Origin: Caulobacter sp.
GTDB lineage: Bacteria > Pseudomonadota > Alphaproteobacteria > Caulobacterales > Caulobacteraceae
DNA length: 64,000 bases
Assembly (NCBI GenBank): GCA_019636175.1
Contig: JAHBYC010000003.1
Span: 1 to 64,000, forward strand
Reading direction: 5' to 3'
Shown: piece by piece, positions 26,635 through 35,937 of the stretch
Numbering within the stretch: position 1 is the first letter of the stretch
How the letters are laid out: every line of letters starts with the position of its first letter
Notes under the pieces: model-generated
What the model was told of the DNA's origin: nothing
Database searches by the model: none
The model's input: only the letters and a program-made list of their open reading frames with translations
Made by a program: the position numbers and the translations under genes

Positions 26635-26823
26635 GCGCGCCTCTCCATTGGCGTTCTACAGTCGGCGTTGTAGAGGCTTGGTGTTAACAAGCCGTGAGAC
26701 CGCCATTTCAGTTTGGAACCTTGAAACGGGCATCTTGTCGCACCGCTTCATGTGACGGCCTTCCTGGGCCCCCGGCGCGCTCATCTGTGTTGAGGAAGAT
26801 GATGCTCGATTCGAGACAGTGCG

Positions 26824-26845
26824 GCGGTCCGATTGATCGGACCGC
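26824..26845. repeat. 22-bp perfect hairpin downstream of NAD kinase
   Basis: Arms GCGGTCCGAT (26824-26833) and ATCGGACCGC (26836-26845) are exact reverse complements around TG. It begins 19 bp after the NAD kinase stop on the minus strand. No T-tract follows on the minus strand, so it could be a 3' RNA-stabilising hairpin or a weak terminator. Confidence 0.5.
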
Positions 26846-26863
26846 GACGTCAACGGACGTGAT

Positions 26864-27646
26864 CTAGCCGCTGAACTGTTCGGCCAGGACGCGTTCCTCA
26901 AGACTGCGGCCGGCGTCGAACATCATCGCCATGCTGGAACTGCGATCCTCGGCGATGTGAACCTCGATGACATCGCGGACCTCGAAATTGTCGGCCACCG
27001 CGCTGACGGGACGCTTGTCGGCCTCCAGCACCTCGATGGTCACCCGGGCGGTGTGGGAGAGCAGGGCGCCGCGCCAGCGACGGGGGCGAAAGGCGCTGAT
27101 CGGGGTCAGGGCCAGGACCCGGGCGTCGATCGGAATGATCGGTCCATAGGCCGACAGGTTGTAGGCGGTCGAGCCGGCGGGCGTGGCGACCAGCAGGCCG
27201 TCGCAGACCAGTTCGGACATCCGCACCTTGCCGTCGATGGACACCCGAAGCTTGGCGGTCTGTCGCGTCTGGCGCAGCAGCGACACCTCGTTGATAGCCA
27301 GAGCGCGATGCTGGCGGCGGTGGCTGTCGATGGCCACCATGGTCAGGGGATGGATGATCGCCCGCTCGGCGGCGTTGATCCGCTCGATCAGCTCATCCTC
27401 GCTGTATTCGTTCATCAGGAAGCCGACCGAGCCCCGGTTCATGCCGTAGATCGGCTTGTTCAGGGCCATGGTCCGGTGAAGCGTCTCGAGCATGAAGCCG
27501 TCGCCGCCGAGGGCGACGATGACCTGAGCCTCGGGTTCGGGCGACTGGCCGTATTTCGCCGTCAGCCGGGCGAGCGCCTCCCTGGCTTCCGGGCGGTCGC
27601 TGGCGGCGAAGGCGAGGCGGGTCAGGTTGGGCTGGGCTTGAAACAT
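26864..27646 (-). CDS. nadK: NAD kinase
   Basis: 260 residues from [17 protein letters not shown]. The GGDG motif ([14 protein letters not shown], about residues 44-57), the NE/SLLRQ patch ([16 protein letters not shown]) and [17 protein letters not shown] (about residues 148-164) define the ATP-NAD kinase family, which phosphorylates NAD to NADP in the cytosol. The length is typical of the proteobacterial enzyme. The gene lies 34 bp behind the DUF2336 gene on the same strand and is probably in one operon with it. Confidence 0.96.
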   Translation of the reverse strand: MFQAQPNLTRLAFAASDRPEAREALARLTAKYGQSPEPEAQVIVALGGDGFMLETLHRTMALNKPIYGMNRGSVGFLMNEYSEDELIERINAAERAIIHPLTMVAIDSHRRQHRALAINEVSLLRQTRQTAKLRVSIDGKVRMSELVCDGLLVATPAGSTAYNLSAYGPIIPIDARVLALTPISAFRPRRWRGALLSHTARVTIEVLEADKRPVSAVADNFEVRDVIEVHIAEDRSSSMAMMFDAGRSLEERVLAEQFSG

Positions 27647-27680
27647 GTCGCCCAAGGAAGGCCCGAGGCCGAGGCCAAAG

Positions 27681-28790
27681 TCAAACCGAGGAAATGGCCT
27701 GACGGAAGGCCATGCCGGCAATGTCGGCGTCAAACGGACCAAAGGCGCCCGAGGCGCGGCGCAGGCTGTCCGGACCACCACCCGGCGCGCCGCCGTTCAG
27801 TTCGCGCACCGAGTCGAGGATGGCCGGGAAGACCCCGCGGTCGATGCCGACCGCGACGCAGGCCAGGGCCAGCAGTTCGGGACGATCACTGTCGATGGCC
27901 CGGCGGATGTGATCGGGCTGGAATCCGCCGAGCGCGGCCAGCGCGGCGACGAACAGGTTCAGCTTTCGCTCCCGCAGCATGCGCAGCAGGAAGCCGGGCC
28001 TGAGCTGCCCGGCCTCATGCAGCTTGTCGACCAGGCGGCGTTCGTTCTCGGCCTCATCGGCCTTGGCGAGCCGGGCGACGACATCGCCATCCCCGGGCGC
28101 GGCGTGAGCCTCGCGGACGGACTCGGCCAGCAGGCCATCCATCATCGCCGGATCCAGCCGAAAACGGGACATCAGCGCCGTGCGCAGGGACTGGCCGACC
28201 CAGAGATACAGCTGCAGCCCCATGTCGGACGACAGTCGGGGATGGCGGGCAAGCGGGCTGCGAAGGGAGGCGATGCGGCGCGAGGATTCGACCAGACGCG
28301 TCATGCCGGCTTCGGAAATCGCCGCGGTGTCGTTGGCGGCGAGGGCGGTCAGAACGGCCGGCTCATCCTGCTGGAGGATGGCCTCGACGACTGTGGAGGT
28401 GATCTGGCCGCGCCGGGCGACGGCGATCTGATGGTCCAGAGTGGACTCCACCAGGATGCGGATCAGGTCATGGTCCTTCAGCACCGGGCTGCTGGCGATG
28501 ACCGGGGCGGCGATCTCGATGTCGTCGAGGGCCAGGACATTGATAAGCGCTGACGGCGCCCATTCGGCCTTCGACAGCTTCTCCGAAAGCCGAATTCGGA
28601 TGTCGCGCTCGGCCTGGGCGACAAGCTGCATGAAGATCGAACCGAGCAGCCCCTGGATGGTCTCGCTGTCGACGACCTGTGAAGCGGAGTTGCAAAGGGC
28701 GATGATGCCGTCGAGCAGGCGCTCCCGCGCCTTGGGCTCGCGATCGCGCGCCAGGTCGAGAAGTTCGGCAGTCTGGGCGGCGAGCGACAC
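27681..28790 (-). CDS. DUF2336 protein (second of two)
   Basis: 370 residues. There is no upstream ATG; I choose GTG at 28788-28790 because GAGGGAA lies six bases before it and the product then begins V(M)[20 protein letters not shown], which looks like the start of other DUF2336 proteins. All-helical repeats as in the paralogue at 24058 ([61 protein letters not shown]). No enzyme motif. A GANTC site (GAATC, 28804-28808) is 14-18 bp before the start codon. Coupled to nadK, it may serve as a scaffold in cell-cycle or growth control, but this is unproven. Confidence 0.85.
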   Translation of the reverse strand: MSLAAQTAELLDLARDREPKARERLLDGIIALCNSASQVVDSETIQGLLGSIFMQLVAQAERDIRIRLSEKLSKAEWAPSALINVLALDDIEIAAPVIASSPVLKDHDLIRILVESTLDHQIAVARRGQITSTVVEAILQQDEPAVLTALAANDTAAISEAGMTRLVESSRRIASLRSPLARHPRLSSDMGLQLYLWVGQSLRTALMSRFRLDPAMMDGLLAESVREAHAAPGDGDVVARLAKADEAENERRLVDKLHEAGQLRPGFLLRMLRERKLNLFVAALAALGGFQPDHIRRAIDSDRPELLALACVAVGIDRGVFPAILDSVRELNGGAPGGGPDSLRRASGAFGPFDADIAGMAFRQAISSV

Positions 28791-28978
28791 TCGCAATTCC
28801 CTCGAATCAGCGCTGTGATGTTCAACCTGATGGGCGGACGTGAAAACATGCTTAAGAGCGGCGCCCAAAGCGGGTAACCACGCCGCGACCAATGACGTTT
28901 TCAGGTGAGCGCCCCCCCGGCCCGCCACGAACAAGCGGTTCCCGTGCCAGGAACCCGAAAGATGGGAAGAAGCGACAT

Positions 28979-30472
28979 ATGGCCGATCCGGTAATCCTGG
29001 CCCTGGACCAGGGCACGACCAGCACCCGGGCAATCGTCTTCGACCTGGCCGGAAAGCCTTTGGCCGAGGCCAGTCGCCCGCTGCGCCAGAGCTATCCCCA
29101 CGATGGCTGGGTTGAGCATGACGCCGAGGAGATCTGGACAGCCTGCGCCGCGGTGCTGCGCGAGGCGGTCAGCAAGTCGGGACGGCCGGCCAGCGACGTC
29201 GCCGCCATTGGGATCACCAATCAGCGCGAGACGGTGGTGATCTGGGACAAGGCGACCGGCCGGCCCATCCATCCGGCGATTGTCTGGCAGGACCGACGCA
29301 CGGCCGACGCCTGCGAGGCGCTTGTCCGCGCCGGGGTGGAGCCGCGGGTCACCGCCGTGACCGGCCTGTTGCTGGACCCCTATTTCTCGGCGACCAAGAT
29401 CGCCTGGCTGCTGGACAACGTCCCGGGAGCCCGGGAGCGGGCCGAGCGTGGCGAGCTGCTGGCCGGAACCATGGATTGCTGGGCGATCTGGAATCTGACC
29501 GGCGGCGAGGTGCACGCCACCGACGTCACCAACGCCTGCCGCACCCTGCTGTACGACATCGAGGCGCAGGACTGGTCGCCGGAGATGCTGGAGATCTTCG
29601 AGGTTCCGGCGTCGCTGCTGCCCAGGGTGCTCGACTGCGCCGACGACTTCGGCATGACCCGTCCGGACATCCTCGGCCACCCGACCCCAATCCGCGGCGT
29701 CGCGGGGGACCAGCAGGCGGCGATGATGGGGCAGGGCTGCATCCATCCCGGCGAGATGAAGGCCACCTACGGCACCGGCTGCTTCATGCTGCTGAACACC
29801 GGCGAGACCCGCCCGACTTCACGCTCGCGCCTGCTGACGACCATTGCCGCCCGGGTCGGAGGACAGACGACCTATGCCCTCGAGGGCTCGATCTTCGTCG
29901 CCGGGGCGGCGATCCAGTGGCTGGGGGAGGGGCTGGGGCTGACAGGCGGGCCGGCCGCCGCCGAGGCGCTGGCCCGCACCGCCCGTCCCGGTAACGGGGT
30001 GGTGGTGGTGCCGGCCTTCACCGGCCTTGGCGCGCCGTGGTGGGACGCCGAGGCGCGCGGGGCCATATTCGGACTGACACGCGACGCCGGCCTGGCCGAG
30101 ATCGCCGCCGCCACCTTCGACGCCTGCGCCCTGCAGACCCGGGACCTGATCGAGGCGATGCAGGCGGACGCCCCGGAGGCCTTCGGCGAGGCGGCGGAAC
30201 TTCGGATCGACGGGGGCATGTCGCGAAGCGCCTGGTTCAGCCAGAGGCTGGCGGACCTGACCGACCTGCCGGTGTTCCGGGTCAACTACGAAGAAACCAC
30301 GGCTCTGGGCGCGGCGCTTTTCGCCGGGGTCGGGGCCGGGGTGTTCGCCGATGTCGAGGCCGCCGCCAAGGCGCGACCGGGCGGTGAACGGCTGGTCAGC
30401 GCGATTGACGGCCATGCGCGGGAAAGCGCCTACGCCCGCTGGCTGGACGCGGTGGCCCAGGTGAGATCATGA
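28979..30472 (+). CDS. glpK: Glycerol kinase
   Basis: 497 residues from ATG 28979 (MADPVILALDQGTTSTRAIV). The N-terminal FGGY motif DQGTTSTRAIVFD, the WVEHDAEEIWTACAAVL segment, WQDRRT, and MKATYGTGCFMLLNTGE are typical of GlpK; the ATP-binding FGGY signature follows in DGGMSRSAWFSQRLADLTD. It phosphorylates glycerol to sn-glycerol 3-phosphate. Unusually for a glp locus, no glpF, glpD or glpR is adjacent; the following gene encodes a class II aldolase. Divergent from the DUF2336 gene with 188 bp between. Confidence 0.95.
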   Translation: MADPVILALDQGTTSTRAIVFDLAGKPLAEASRPLRQSYPHDGWVEHDAEEIWTACAAVLREAVSKSGRPASDVAAIGITNQRETVVIWDKATGRPIHPAIVWQDRRTADACEALVRAGVEPRVTAVTGLLLDPYFSATKIAWLLDNVPGARERAERGELLAGTMDCWAIWNLTGGEVHATDVTNACRTLLYDIEAQDWSPEMLEIFEVPASLLPRVLDCADDFGMTRPDILGHPTPIRGVAGDQQAAMMGQGCIHPGEMKATYGTGCFMLLNTGETRPTSRSRLLTTIAARVGGQTTYALEGSIFVAGAAIQWLGEGLGLTGGPAAAEALARTARPGNGVVVVPAFTGLGAPWWDAEARGAIFGLTRDAGLAEIAAATFDACALQTRDLIEAMQADAPEAFGEAAELRIDGGMSRSAWFSQRLADLTDLPVFRVNYEETTALGAALFAGVGAGVFADVEAAAKARPGGERLVSAIDGHARESAYARWLDAVAQVRS

Positions 30473-30545
30473 CCCTCGCCCCTTGACGCAGGGCGGCCCC
30501 GGCGCGACGGTTCAAACAACAGTTCCAATCGGGAAGGACATCGCC

Positions 30546-31322
30546 ATGGCTGACGGTTCAACGCCGGCTTCATCGCTGAAAGACAAGGTCAGCGCCGAGG
30601 AGTGGAAGGCGCGGGTCGATCTGGCGGCTCTGTATCGCCTGGTCGCGCTGCATGGGTGGGACGACATGATCTTCACCCACATCTCGGCCCGCATTCCGGG
30701 GCCCGAGCACCACTTCCTGATCAATCCCTACGGCATGTTCTTCGACGAGATCACCGCCTCCTCGCTGGTCAAGATCGACCTGGAGGGCAAGGTCCTGCAG
30801 GAGACGCCCTACTTCATCAATCCGGCGGGCTTCACCATCCATTCGGCGGTGCACGCGGCCCGCGAGGACGCCATGTTCGTGATGCATCTGCATTCGGACC
30901 AGGGCGTAGCCGTCGCCGCCCAGGCCGAGGGGCTGCTGCCGCTGAGCCAGCATGCGCTGATCGTCCTGCCGCAACTGGCCTACCACGACTATGAGGGCAT
31001 CGCCCTGAACCTGGACGAGCGGGAGCGGCTGGTGGCCGATCTGGGCCCGACCAAGAAGCTGATGATGCTACGCAACCACGGCACCCTGGCTGTCGGATCC
31101 TCTGCGGCGGAATGCTGGCTGGGCATGTTCTATCTGGAGCGGGCCTGCGCCCAGCAGGTGATGGCCCTGAGCGCGGGCCGTCAGGGGGTCCTGTTCGCGC
31201 CCGACGCCTCCCAGGCCGAGGTTCGCGGTCAGATGGGCAATGGCATGGGACCGATCGGCGGCCTGGCCTGGCCAGGCTGCCTGCGCCAGCTCGAGCGCAA
31301 CCTGCCGGGCTACGACGCCTGA
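30546..31322 (+). CDS. Class II aldolase/adducin-family protein
   Basis: 258 residues from ATG 30546 (MADGSTPASSLKDKV). The zinc-site His pair HLHSDQG (near residue 118), the preceding GFTIHSAVHAAREDAMFVMH and a further His in NHGTLAVG are the class II aldolase pattern (fuculose/rhamnulose/methylthioribulose aldolases and adducin heads). YRLVALHGWDDMIFTHISARIPGPEHHFLINPYG is the usual N-terminal part. The proton-donor residue cannot be confirmed by eye, and many members are non-aldolase hydrolases or dehydratases, so the reaction is left open. 73 bp follow glpK. Confidence 0.9.
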   Translation: MADGSTPASSLKDKVSAEEWKARVDLAALYRLVALHGWDDMIFTHISARIPGPEHHFLINPYGMFFDEITASSLVKIDLEGKVLQETPYFINPAGFTIHSAVHAAREDAMFVMHLHSDQGVAVAAQAEGLLPLSQHALIVLPQLAYHDYEGIALNLDERERLVADLGPTKKLMMLRNHGTLAVGSSAAECWLGMFYLERACAQQVMALSAGRQGVLFAPDASQAEVRGQMGNGMGPIGGLAWPGCLRQLERNLPGYDA

Positions 31323-31602
31323 CAGGACATCAAGCGCAAGCGGGCGGCATGGCGATGTCGCACGCGATCACGACCCGGTGCGGTTTGCGTGCGCGCGAAC
31401 CGGGCGCCGGGTCGTTCTGTTTCAATCCCGATGGCCTTTGCCCTTGAAATACCGGTGCAATCCGAGCGAGGGCGGAACCTTTGTTGCCGCTCTGTAGCGG
31501 TTCAGACATGTGCGGGGCATGCGCGGCGGGTTTACAACACTCGCCGATGATCCATCTAGCGCGTCAATGCGCCGCCAGGGCGGCGGCGTCCGGGAGTAAC
31601 AG

Positions 31603-32712
31603 TTGATCCGCCGCCATTTCTTTCTGATCGCAGCCGCCGCCATCCTGACCCTGATGGTCATCATCGGCGGCGTGCGCCTCGCCACCGCCGACGCCACGCC
31701 GGGCGGAAAGGCCGGCGGCGGCCAGCGCGCCGCTCAGGTCAGCCAGGTGGTGGTCGGAGAGCAGCCCTTCGCGGACCGGATATCGGTTCTGGGGGTGGCC
31801 AAGGGGCGCCAGTCGGTGACCATCACCTCCGACACCGCTGAACTGGTGACCGGCGTGCTGTTCAGGGATGGGCAGGCGGTCTCCAGGGGCCAGGTGCTGG
31901 TCACCCTGAAGGCGACCGAGCAGGACGCCGCCGTAGCCGAGGCCGAGGCGCGGGAAAGCCAGGCCCGGCGCGACTATGAGCGGTGGAAGACCCTCGCCGA
32001 GAAGGGCGTGGCACCCCGGGCGACGGCGGAACAGTATCTGGCCTCACTGCAGTCGGCCGAGGCGGCGACTGCGGCGGCCCGCGCCCGCAAGCTGGACCGG
32101 GTGATCCGCGCGCCGTTCTCCGGCGTGGTCGGACTGAGCGACATCGCCCCGGGCGCCCTGATCAGTCCGGGATCGCCCATCGTCAGTCTCGATGACCTGT
32201 CGATGGTGCGGGTCGATTTCGAGGTGCCGGACCGGTACCTGGCGGTGTTGCGCACCGGCTCGACCATCGTGGCCGCGCCCGACGCCTATCCGGATGAATC
32301 GTTCAGCGGGCGAATCGCCCAGATCGACACCCGCGTCGACACCACCACACGCGCGGTGACCGCGCGCGCCGAATTTCCCAATCCCGGCGGGCGACTGCGG
32401 CCCGGCATGCTGATGCGGGTCAGCATCGAACACGGTCAGCGACAGGCGCTGGCGGCGCCGGAGGCGGCGATCCAGTATGAGGGCGAGAAGGCCTTCGTCT
32501 TCGTCATCATTGATCGCGACGGCAAGCAGGTCGCCCGCAAGACCGAGGTGACGCCGGGGCTCAGTGAGGGCGGCCGGGTCGAGATCGTCGAGGGGCTGAA
32601 GGCCGGTGACAGGCTCGTCGCCGACGGCCTGAACCGCTTGCAGGACGGCCAACCGGTGCAGACCGGCGCCGGCCGCGCCCAGGGCCCCAAGGGCGCCAAG
32701 GGCGCGCGCTGA
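31603..32712 (+). CDS. RND efflux periplasmic adaptor (membrane fusion protein)
   Basis: 369 residues; the start is TTG 31603 with GGGAG six bases upstream, as no ATG in this frame fits. An N-terminal signal-anchor (FFLIAAAAILTLMVIIGGVRLA) is followed by the lipoyl half-motifs, a coiled-coil hairpin (AVAEAEARESQARRDYERWKTLAEKGVAP...LQSAEAATAAARARKL), and the beta-barrel with ITSPGSPI/VDFEVPDRYLAVL. It couples the inner-membrane RND pump to an outer-membrane channel. The pump gene overlaps its end by one base, so they form a tight operon; no outer-membrane factor gene follows. Confidence 0.93.
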   Translation: MIRRHFFLIAAAAILTLMVIIGGVRLATADATPGGKAGGGQRAAQVSQVVVGEQPFADRISVLGVAKGRQSVTITSDTAELVTGVLFRDGQAVSRGQVLVTLKATEQDAAVAEAEARESQARRDYERWKTLAEKGVAPRATAEQYLASLQSAEAATAAARARKLDRVIRAPFSGVVGLSDIAPGALISPGSPIVSLDDLSMVRVDFEVPDRYLAVLRTGSTIVAAPDAYPDESFSGRIAQIDTRVDTTTRAVTARAEFPNPGGRLRPGMLMRVSIEHGQRQALAAPEAAIQYEGEKAFVFVIIDRDGKQVARKTEVTPGLSEGGRVEIVEGLKAGDRLVADGLNRLQDGQPVQTGAGRAQGPKGAKGAR

Positions 32713-35700
32713 TGCTGTCGGATCTGTCTGTCCGCCGCCCGGTCTTCGCCGCCGTGGCGGCGATCATCCTCTGCGTCATCGGCCTTGCGGCCTTCGTCGC
32801 CCTGCCGATCCGCGAACTGCCGAACGTGGACGCCCCGGTGGTGTCCATCTCGACCACCTATCGCGGGGCCTCGGCGGAAGTCATCGAGGAGCGGATCACC
32901 CAGGTGCTGGAGCGCCAGGTCTCGGGCGTACAGGGCATCGACCGGGTCAATTCCTCCAGCCGGGACGGCGTCTCGCGCATCAACATCACCTTCACCCTCA
33001 GCACCAATCTGGAGACGGCGGCCAACGATATCCGCGACGCCGTCAGCCGGGTGAGCGGCCAGCTGCCCGACCAGGCCGATCCGCCGCAGATCGCCAAGGC
33101 CAACGCCGACTCCTCGCCGATCATCATTCTCAACATGACCTCCAGCACCCTCAGCCTGCTGGAGATGGGCGACTACGCCGACCGCTATCTGGTCGAGCGG
33201 CTGTCGACCATTCCCGGGGTCGGGGCGGTGCGGATGGCCGGAGCCCCGCTGTATTCAATGCGCATCTGGCTGGACGCCGACGCCATGGCCGCCCGGGGCC
33301 TGACAGTCGAGGACGTCGAATCCGCACTCAACAGCCAGAATGTCGAGCTGCCGGCCGGCGCCCTGGAGAGCCAGTCCAAGGACTTCACCATCCGCGTCAA
33401 CCGCGCCTATTCGCGGCCCGAGGACTTCGCCAGACTGCCGGTCAAGGCGTCGGGTACAGTGGGGGCGACGACGGCGTCCACCGTCACGGGCGCGAGGGGC
33501 GCCAACACCACCACCAGCACCGGACAGGTCACCAGCGCGGGGGTGACGCGACCGTCCTATGTCACCCGGCTCGGCGATATCGCCCGTATCGAGGAGGGGC
33601 CCGACGAGCGCCGCCGGCTGTTCAAGGGCAACGGCGTCGAGCAGATCGGCATCGTCCTGACCCGCCAGTCGCAGGCCAATGACCTGAAGATCGCCAAGCT
33701 GGCGACGGCCGAGGTCGAGCGGATCAACAAGGGCCTTCCGGCCGGCACCAGCCTGGTGATCGCCGTGGATTCCTCGAAGTTCACCTCCCAGGCCATCCAT
33801 GAGGTGTGGATCACCATGGGCATCGCCCTGGCGCTGGTGGCTCTGGTCAATCTGGTCTTCCTGGGCAGCTGGCGGGCGGCGGTGATCCCCTCGGTCGTGG
33901 CGCCCATATGCCTGCTGTCGACCTTCATCGTGCTGGCGCCGATGGGCTTTTCACTGAACCTGCTGACGCTGCTGGCCCTGGTTCTGTCGATCGGTCTGGT
34001 GGTCGATGACGCCATCGTCGTGGTCGAGAACATCCAGCGGCGCGTCGATGATGGAGAACCCCCGGCGGTTGCGGCGCTGCGCGGGGCGCGGCAGGTGTTT
34101 TTCGCGGTGGTGGCCACGACCCTGGTGCTGATCAGCGTGTTCGCGCCGCTGATGTTCCTGCCCGGCTACATCGGCCGGCTGTTTGTCGAGCTGGCGGTGA
34201 CCATCGCCTCGGCCGTGGCCTTCTCGGCCCTGATGGCGTTGAGCCTGTCGCCGATGATGGCGTCCAAGTTGCTGCGTCCGGCCCACGGCGAAGGCTGGCT
34301 GGCCCGCAAGGTCGACGCCGGCATGGCGCGGCTTCGGGCCTCCTATCACGACTCCCTGGATCTGCTGCTGGGCCGACGGGCCGCCAGCATCGGGGCGGCG
34401 ATCCTGGTGGCGGTGCTGCTGGGGCTGGCAGGAGTGCTGTTCAAGACCGTGCCGCAGGAACTGGTGCCCAATGAGGACCGGGGCCGGGTCGACGTCAGCA
34501 TGAACGGTCCCGAGGGCGCCGGCTATGAATACACCCTCAAGGCCGCCGCCCAGGTGGAGCAGCAGCTGAAGCGGTATGCCGACGAGGGCGAGGCCGAACG
34601 CTATGTCGTCAGCGTGCCGCGCTTTGGCCAGACCCAGTTCAATACCGGCAACGGCGTCCTGGTGATGAAGGACTGGGGCCAGCGGACCAAAACCTCCGAC
34701 GAGGTCGCGGCCGAGCTAAACAAGACCCTCGGCGGGATTACCGGCGTCCGCGCCGTGGCCAGCGTGCGAGGGCCGTTCCAGCGCGGCGGCGGCGGCGGCT
34801 CCAACGTCGACCTGATCGCGCTGGGCAACGACTATTCGGAGATCAACCGCTGGCTCCAGCCCCTGCTGAGGGCGGCGGAGAACAATCCCGGCCTGTCGCG
34901 GCCGCGGGTGGACTATGAACCCAATGCGCCGCGCCTTTCGGTGGATATTGATCGGGACAAGGCCGCCACCCTCGGTGTTTCGGCCCAGGCGGTTGGCCGG
35001 GTTCTGGAGACCATGTTCGGGTCGCGAAGGGTCGGGACCTACATCAAGAACGGTCAGGAATACGACGTCATCGTCCAGACCGAGATCGACAAGCGGCGCA
35101 CCATCGAGGACCTCAACACCCTCTATGTCCGTTCCGGCGCGGGGCAGCTGATCCCCCTGTCGAGCGTGGTGAAGACGGAGGTCCGGGGCGACATTCCGGA
35201 CCGGCCCCGCGTCGACCGCCTGCGCGCGGTGACCCTGACCATGCAGCTCAACCCCGGCTATACGGTCGCCGAGGCGGTGGACTTCCTGCGCGCCGAGGCG
35301 GCCAAGCAGGACAATTCAACGGTGTCCATCGAGTGGGGCGGCCAGGCGCGCGACTTCCTGGAAGCCTCAGGCGCGGTGGGGCTGGCCTTCGGGCTGGCGC
35401 TGCTGCTGGTCTTCCTGGTTCTGGCGGCGCAGTTCGAGAGCTGGATCCATCCGGCGGTGATCATGCTGACGGTGCCCCTGGCGGCGCTGGGCGGGCTGTT
35501 CGGCCTGCTGGTCACCGGATCGACCATCAACACCTACAGTCAGATCGGCCTGGTCATCCTGATCGGCATCGCGGCCAAGAACGGCATCCTGATCGTCGAG
35601 TTCGCCAACCAGCTGCGGGACGAGGGAAAATCGATCCGCGATGCGGTGATCGAGGCGGCGTCGCTGCGGCTGCGGCCGATCATCATGACCAGCATCTCCG

Positions 35701-35936
35701 CGGCGTTCGGGGCCTTGCCGCTGATCCTGTGGCAGGGCGCGGGGGCCGAGAGCCGTCAGACGATCGGCGTGGTCATCTTCTTTGGCGCCATCGTCTCGAC
35801 GATGCTGACGGTGTTCATCGTGCCGGTGTTCTACAACCTGCTGGCCCGGTTCACGAAGTCACCGGAGCATATCGCCCGACAGATCGAGGCCTTCGAGGCC
35901 GAGGAAGACGCCCGGAGCGCGCCGACGGCGGGATAG
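32712..35936 (+). CDS. RND efflux transporter permease (AcrB/MdtB type)
   Basis: 1074 residues, twelve membrane helices in the usual RND arrangement (first at residues 11-31, groups near 355-450 and 890-1040). The proton-relay pair is seen in LSIGLVVDDAIVVVENIQRR (Asp-Asp). The porter domain has IDRVNSSSRDGVSRINITF and GVGAVRMAGAPLYSMRIWLD. An unusual Thr/Ala/Gly-rich insertion occurs at residues ~247-282, between KASGTVG and RPSYVTRLGDIARIE, where relatives have a short loop. With its adaptor it exports hydrophobic drugs or lipids using the proton gradient. Confidence 0.94.
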   Translation: MLSDLSVRRPVFAAVAAIILCVIGLAAFVALPIRELPNVDAPVVSISTTYRGASAEVIEERITQVLERQVSGVQGIDRVNSSSRDGVSRINITFTLSTNLETAANDIRDAVSRVSGQLPDQADPPQIAKANADSSPIIILNMTSSTLSLLEMGDYADRYLVERLSTIPGVGAVRMAGAPLYSMRIWLDADAMAARGLTVEDVESALNSQNVELPAGALESQSKDFTIRVNRAYSRPEDFARLPVKASGTVGATTASTVTGARGANTTTSTGQVTSAGVTRPSYVTRLGDIARIEEGPDERRRLFKGNGVEQIGIVLTRQSQANDLKIAKLATAEVERINKGLPAGTSLVIAVDSSKFTSQAIHEVWITMGIALALVALVNLVFLGSWRAAVIPSVVAPICLLSTFIVLAPMGFSLNLLTLLALVLSIGLVVDDAIVVVENIQRRVDDGEPPAVAALRGARQVFFAVVATTLVLISVFAPLMFLPGYIGRLFVELAVTIASAVAFSALMALSLSPMMASKLLRPAHGEGWLARKVDAGMARLRASYHDSLDLLLGRRAASIGAAILVAVLLGLAGVLFKTVPQELVPNEDRGRVDVSMNGPEGAGYEYTLKAAAQVEQQLKRYADEGEAERYVVSVPRFGQTQFNTGNGVLVMKDWGQRTKTSDEVAAELNKTLGGITGVRAVASVRGPFQRGGGGGSNVDLIALGNDYSEINRWLQPLLRAAENNPGLSRPRVDYEPNAPRLSVDIDRDKAATLGVSAQAVGRVLETMFGSRRVGTYIKNGQEYDVIVQTEIDKRRTIEDLNTLYVRSGAGQLIPLSSVVKTEVRGDIPDRPRVDRLRAVTLTMQLNPGYTVAEAVDFLRAEAAKQDNSTVSIEWGGQARDFLEASGAVGLAFGLALLLVFLVLAAQFESWIHPAVIMLTVPLAALGGLFGLLVTGSTINTYSQIGLVILIGIAAKNGILIVEFANQLRDEGKSIRDAVIEAASLRLRPIIMTSISAAFGALPLILWQGAGAESRQTIGVVIFFGAIVSTMLTVFIVPVFYNLLARFTKSPEHIARQIEAFEAEEDARSAPTAG

Positions 35937-35937
35937 C

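Noticed and set aside
26681-26700. GTTAAC near 26685 as a CtrA half-site
   Set aside because: No second TTAA lies seven bases away, so it does not fit the full consensus.
31323-31602. Possible gene or RNA in the longest gap (280 bp)
   Set aside because: Short frames here lack Shine-Dalgarno sites and family features; I see only a GGGAG before the TTG start of the adaptor gene.
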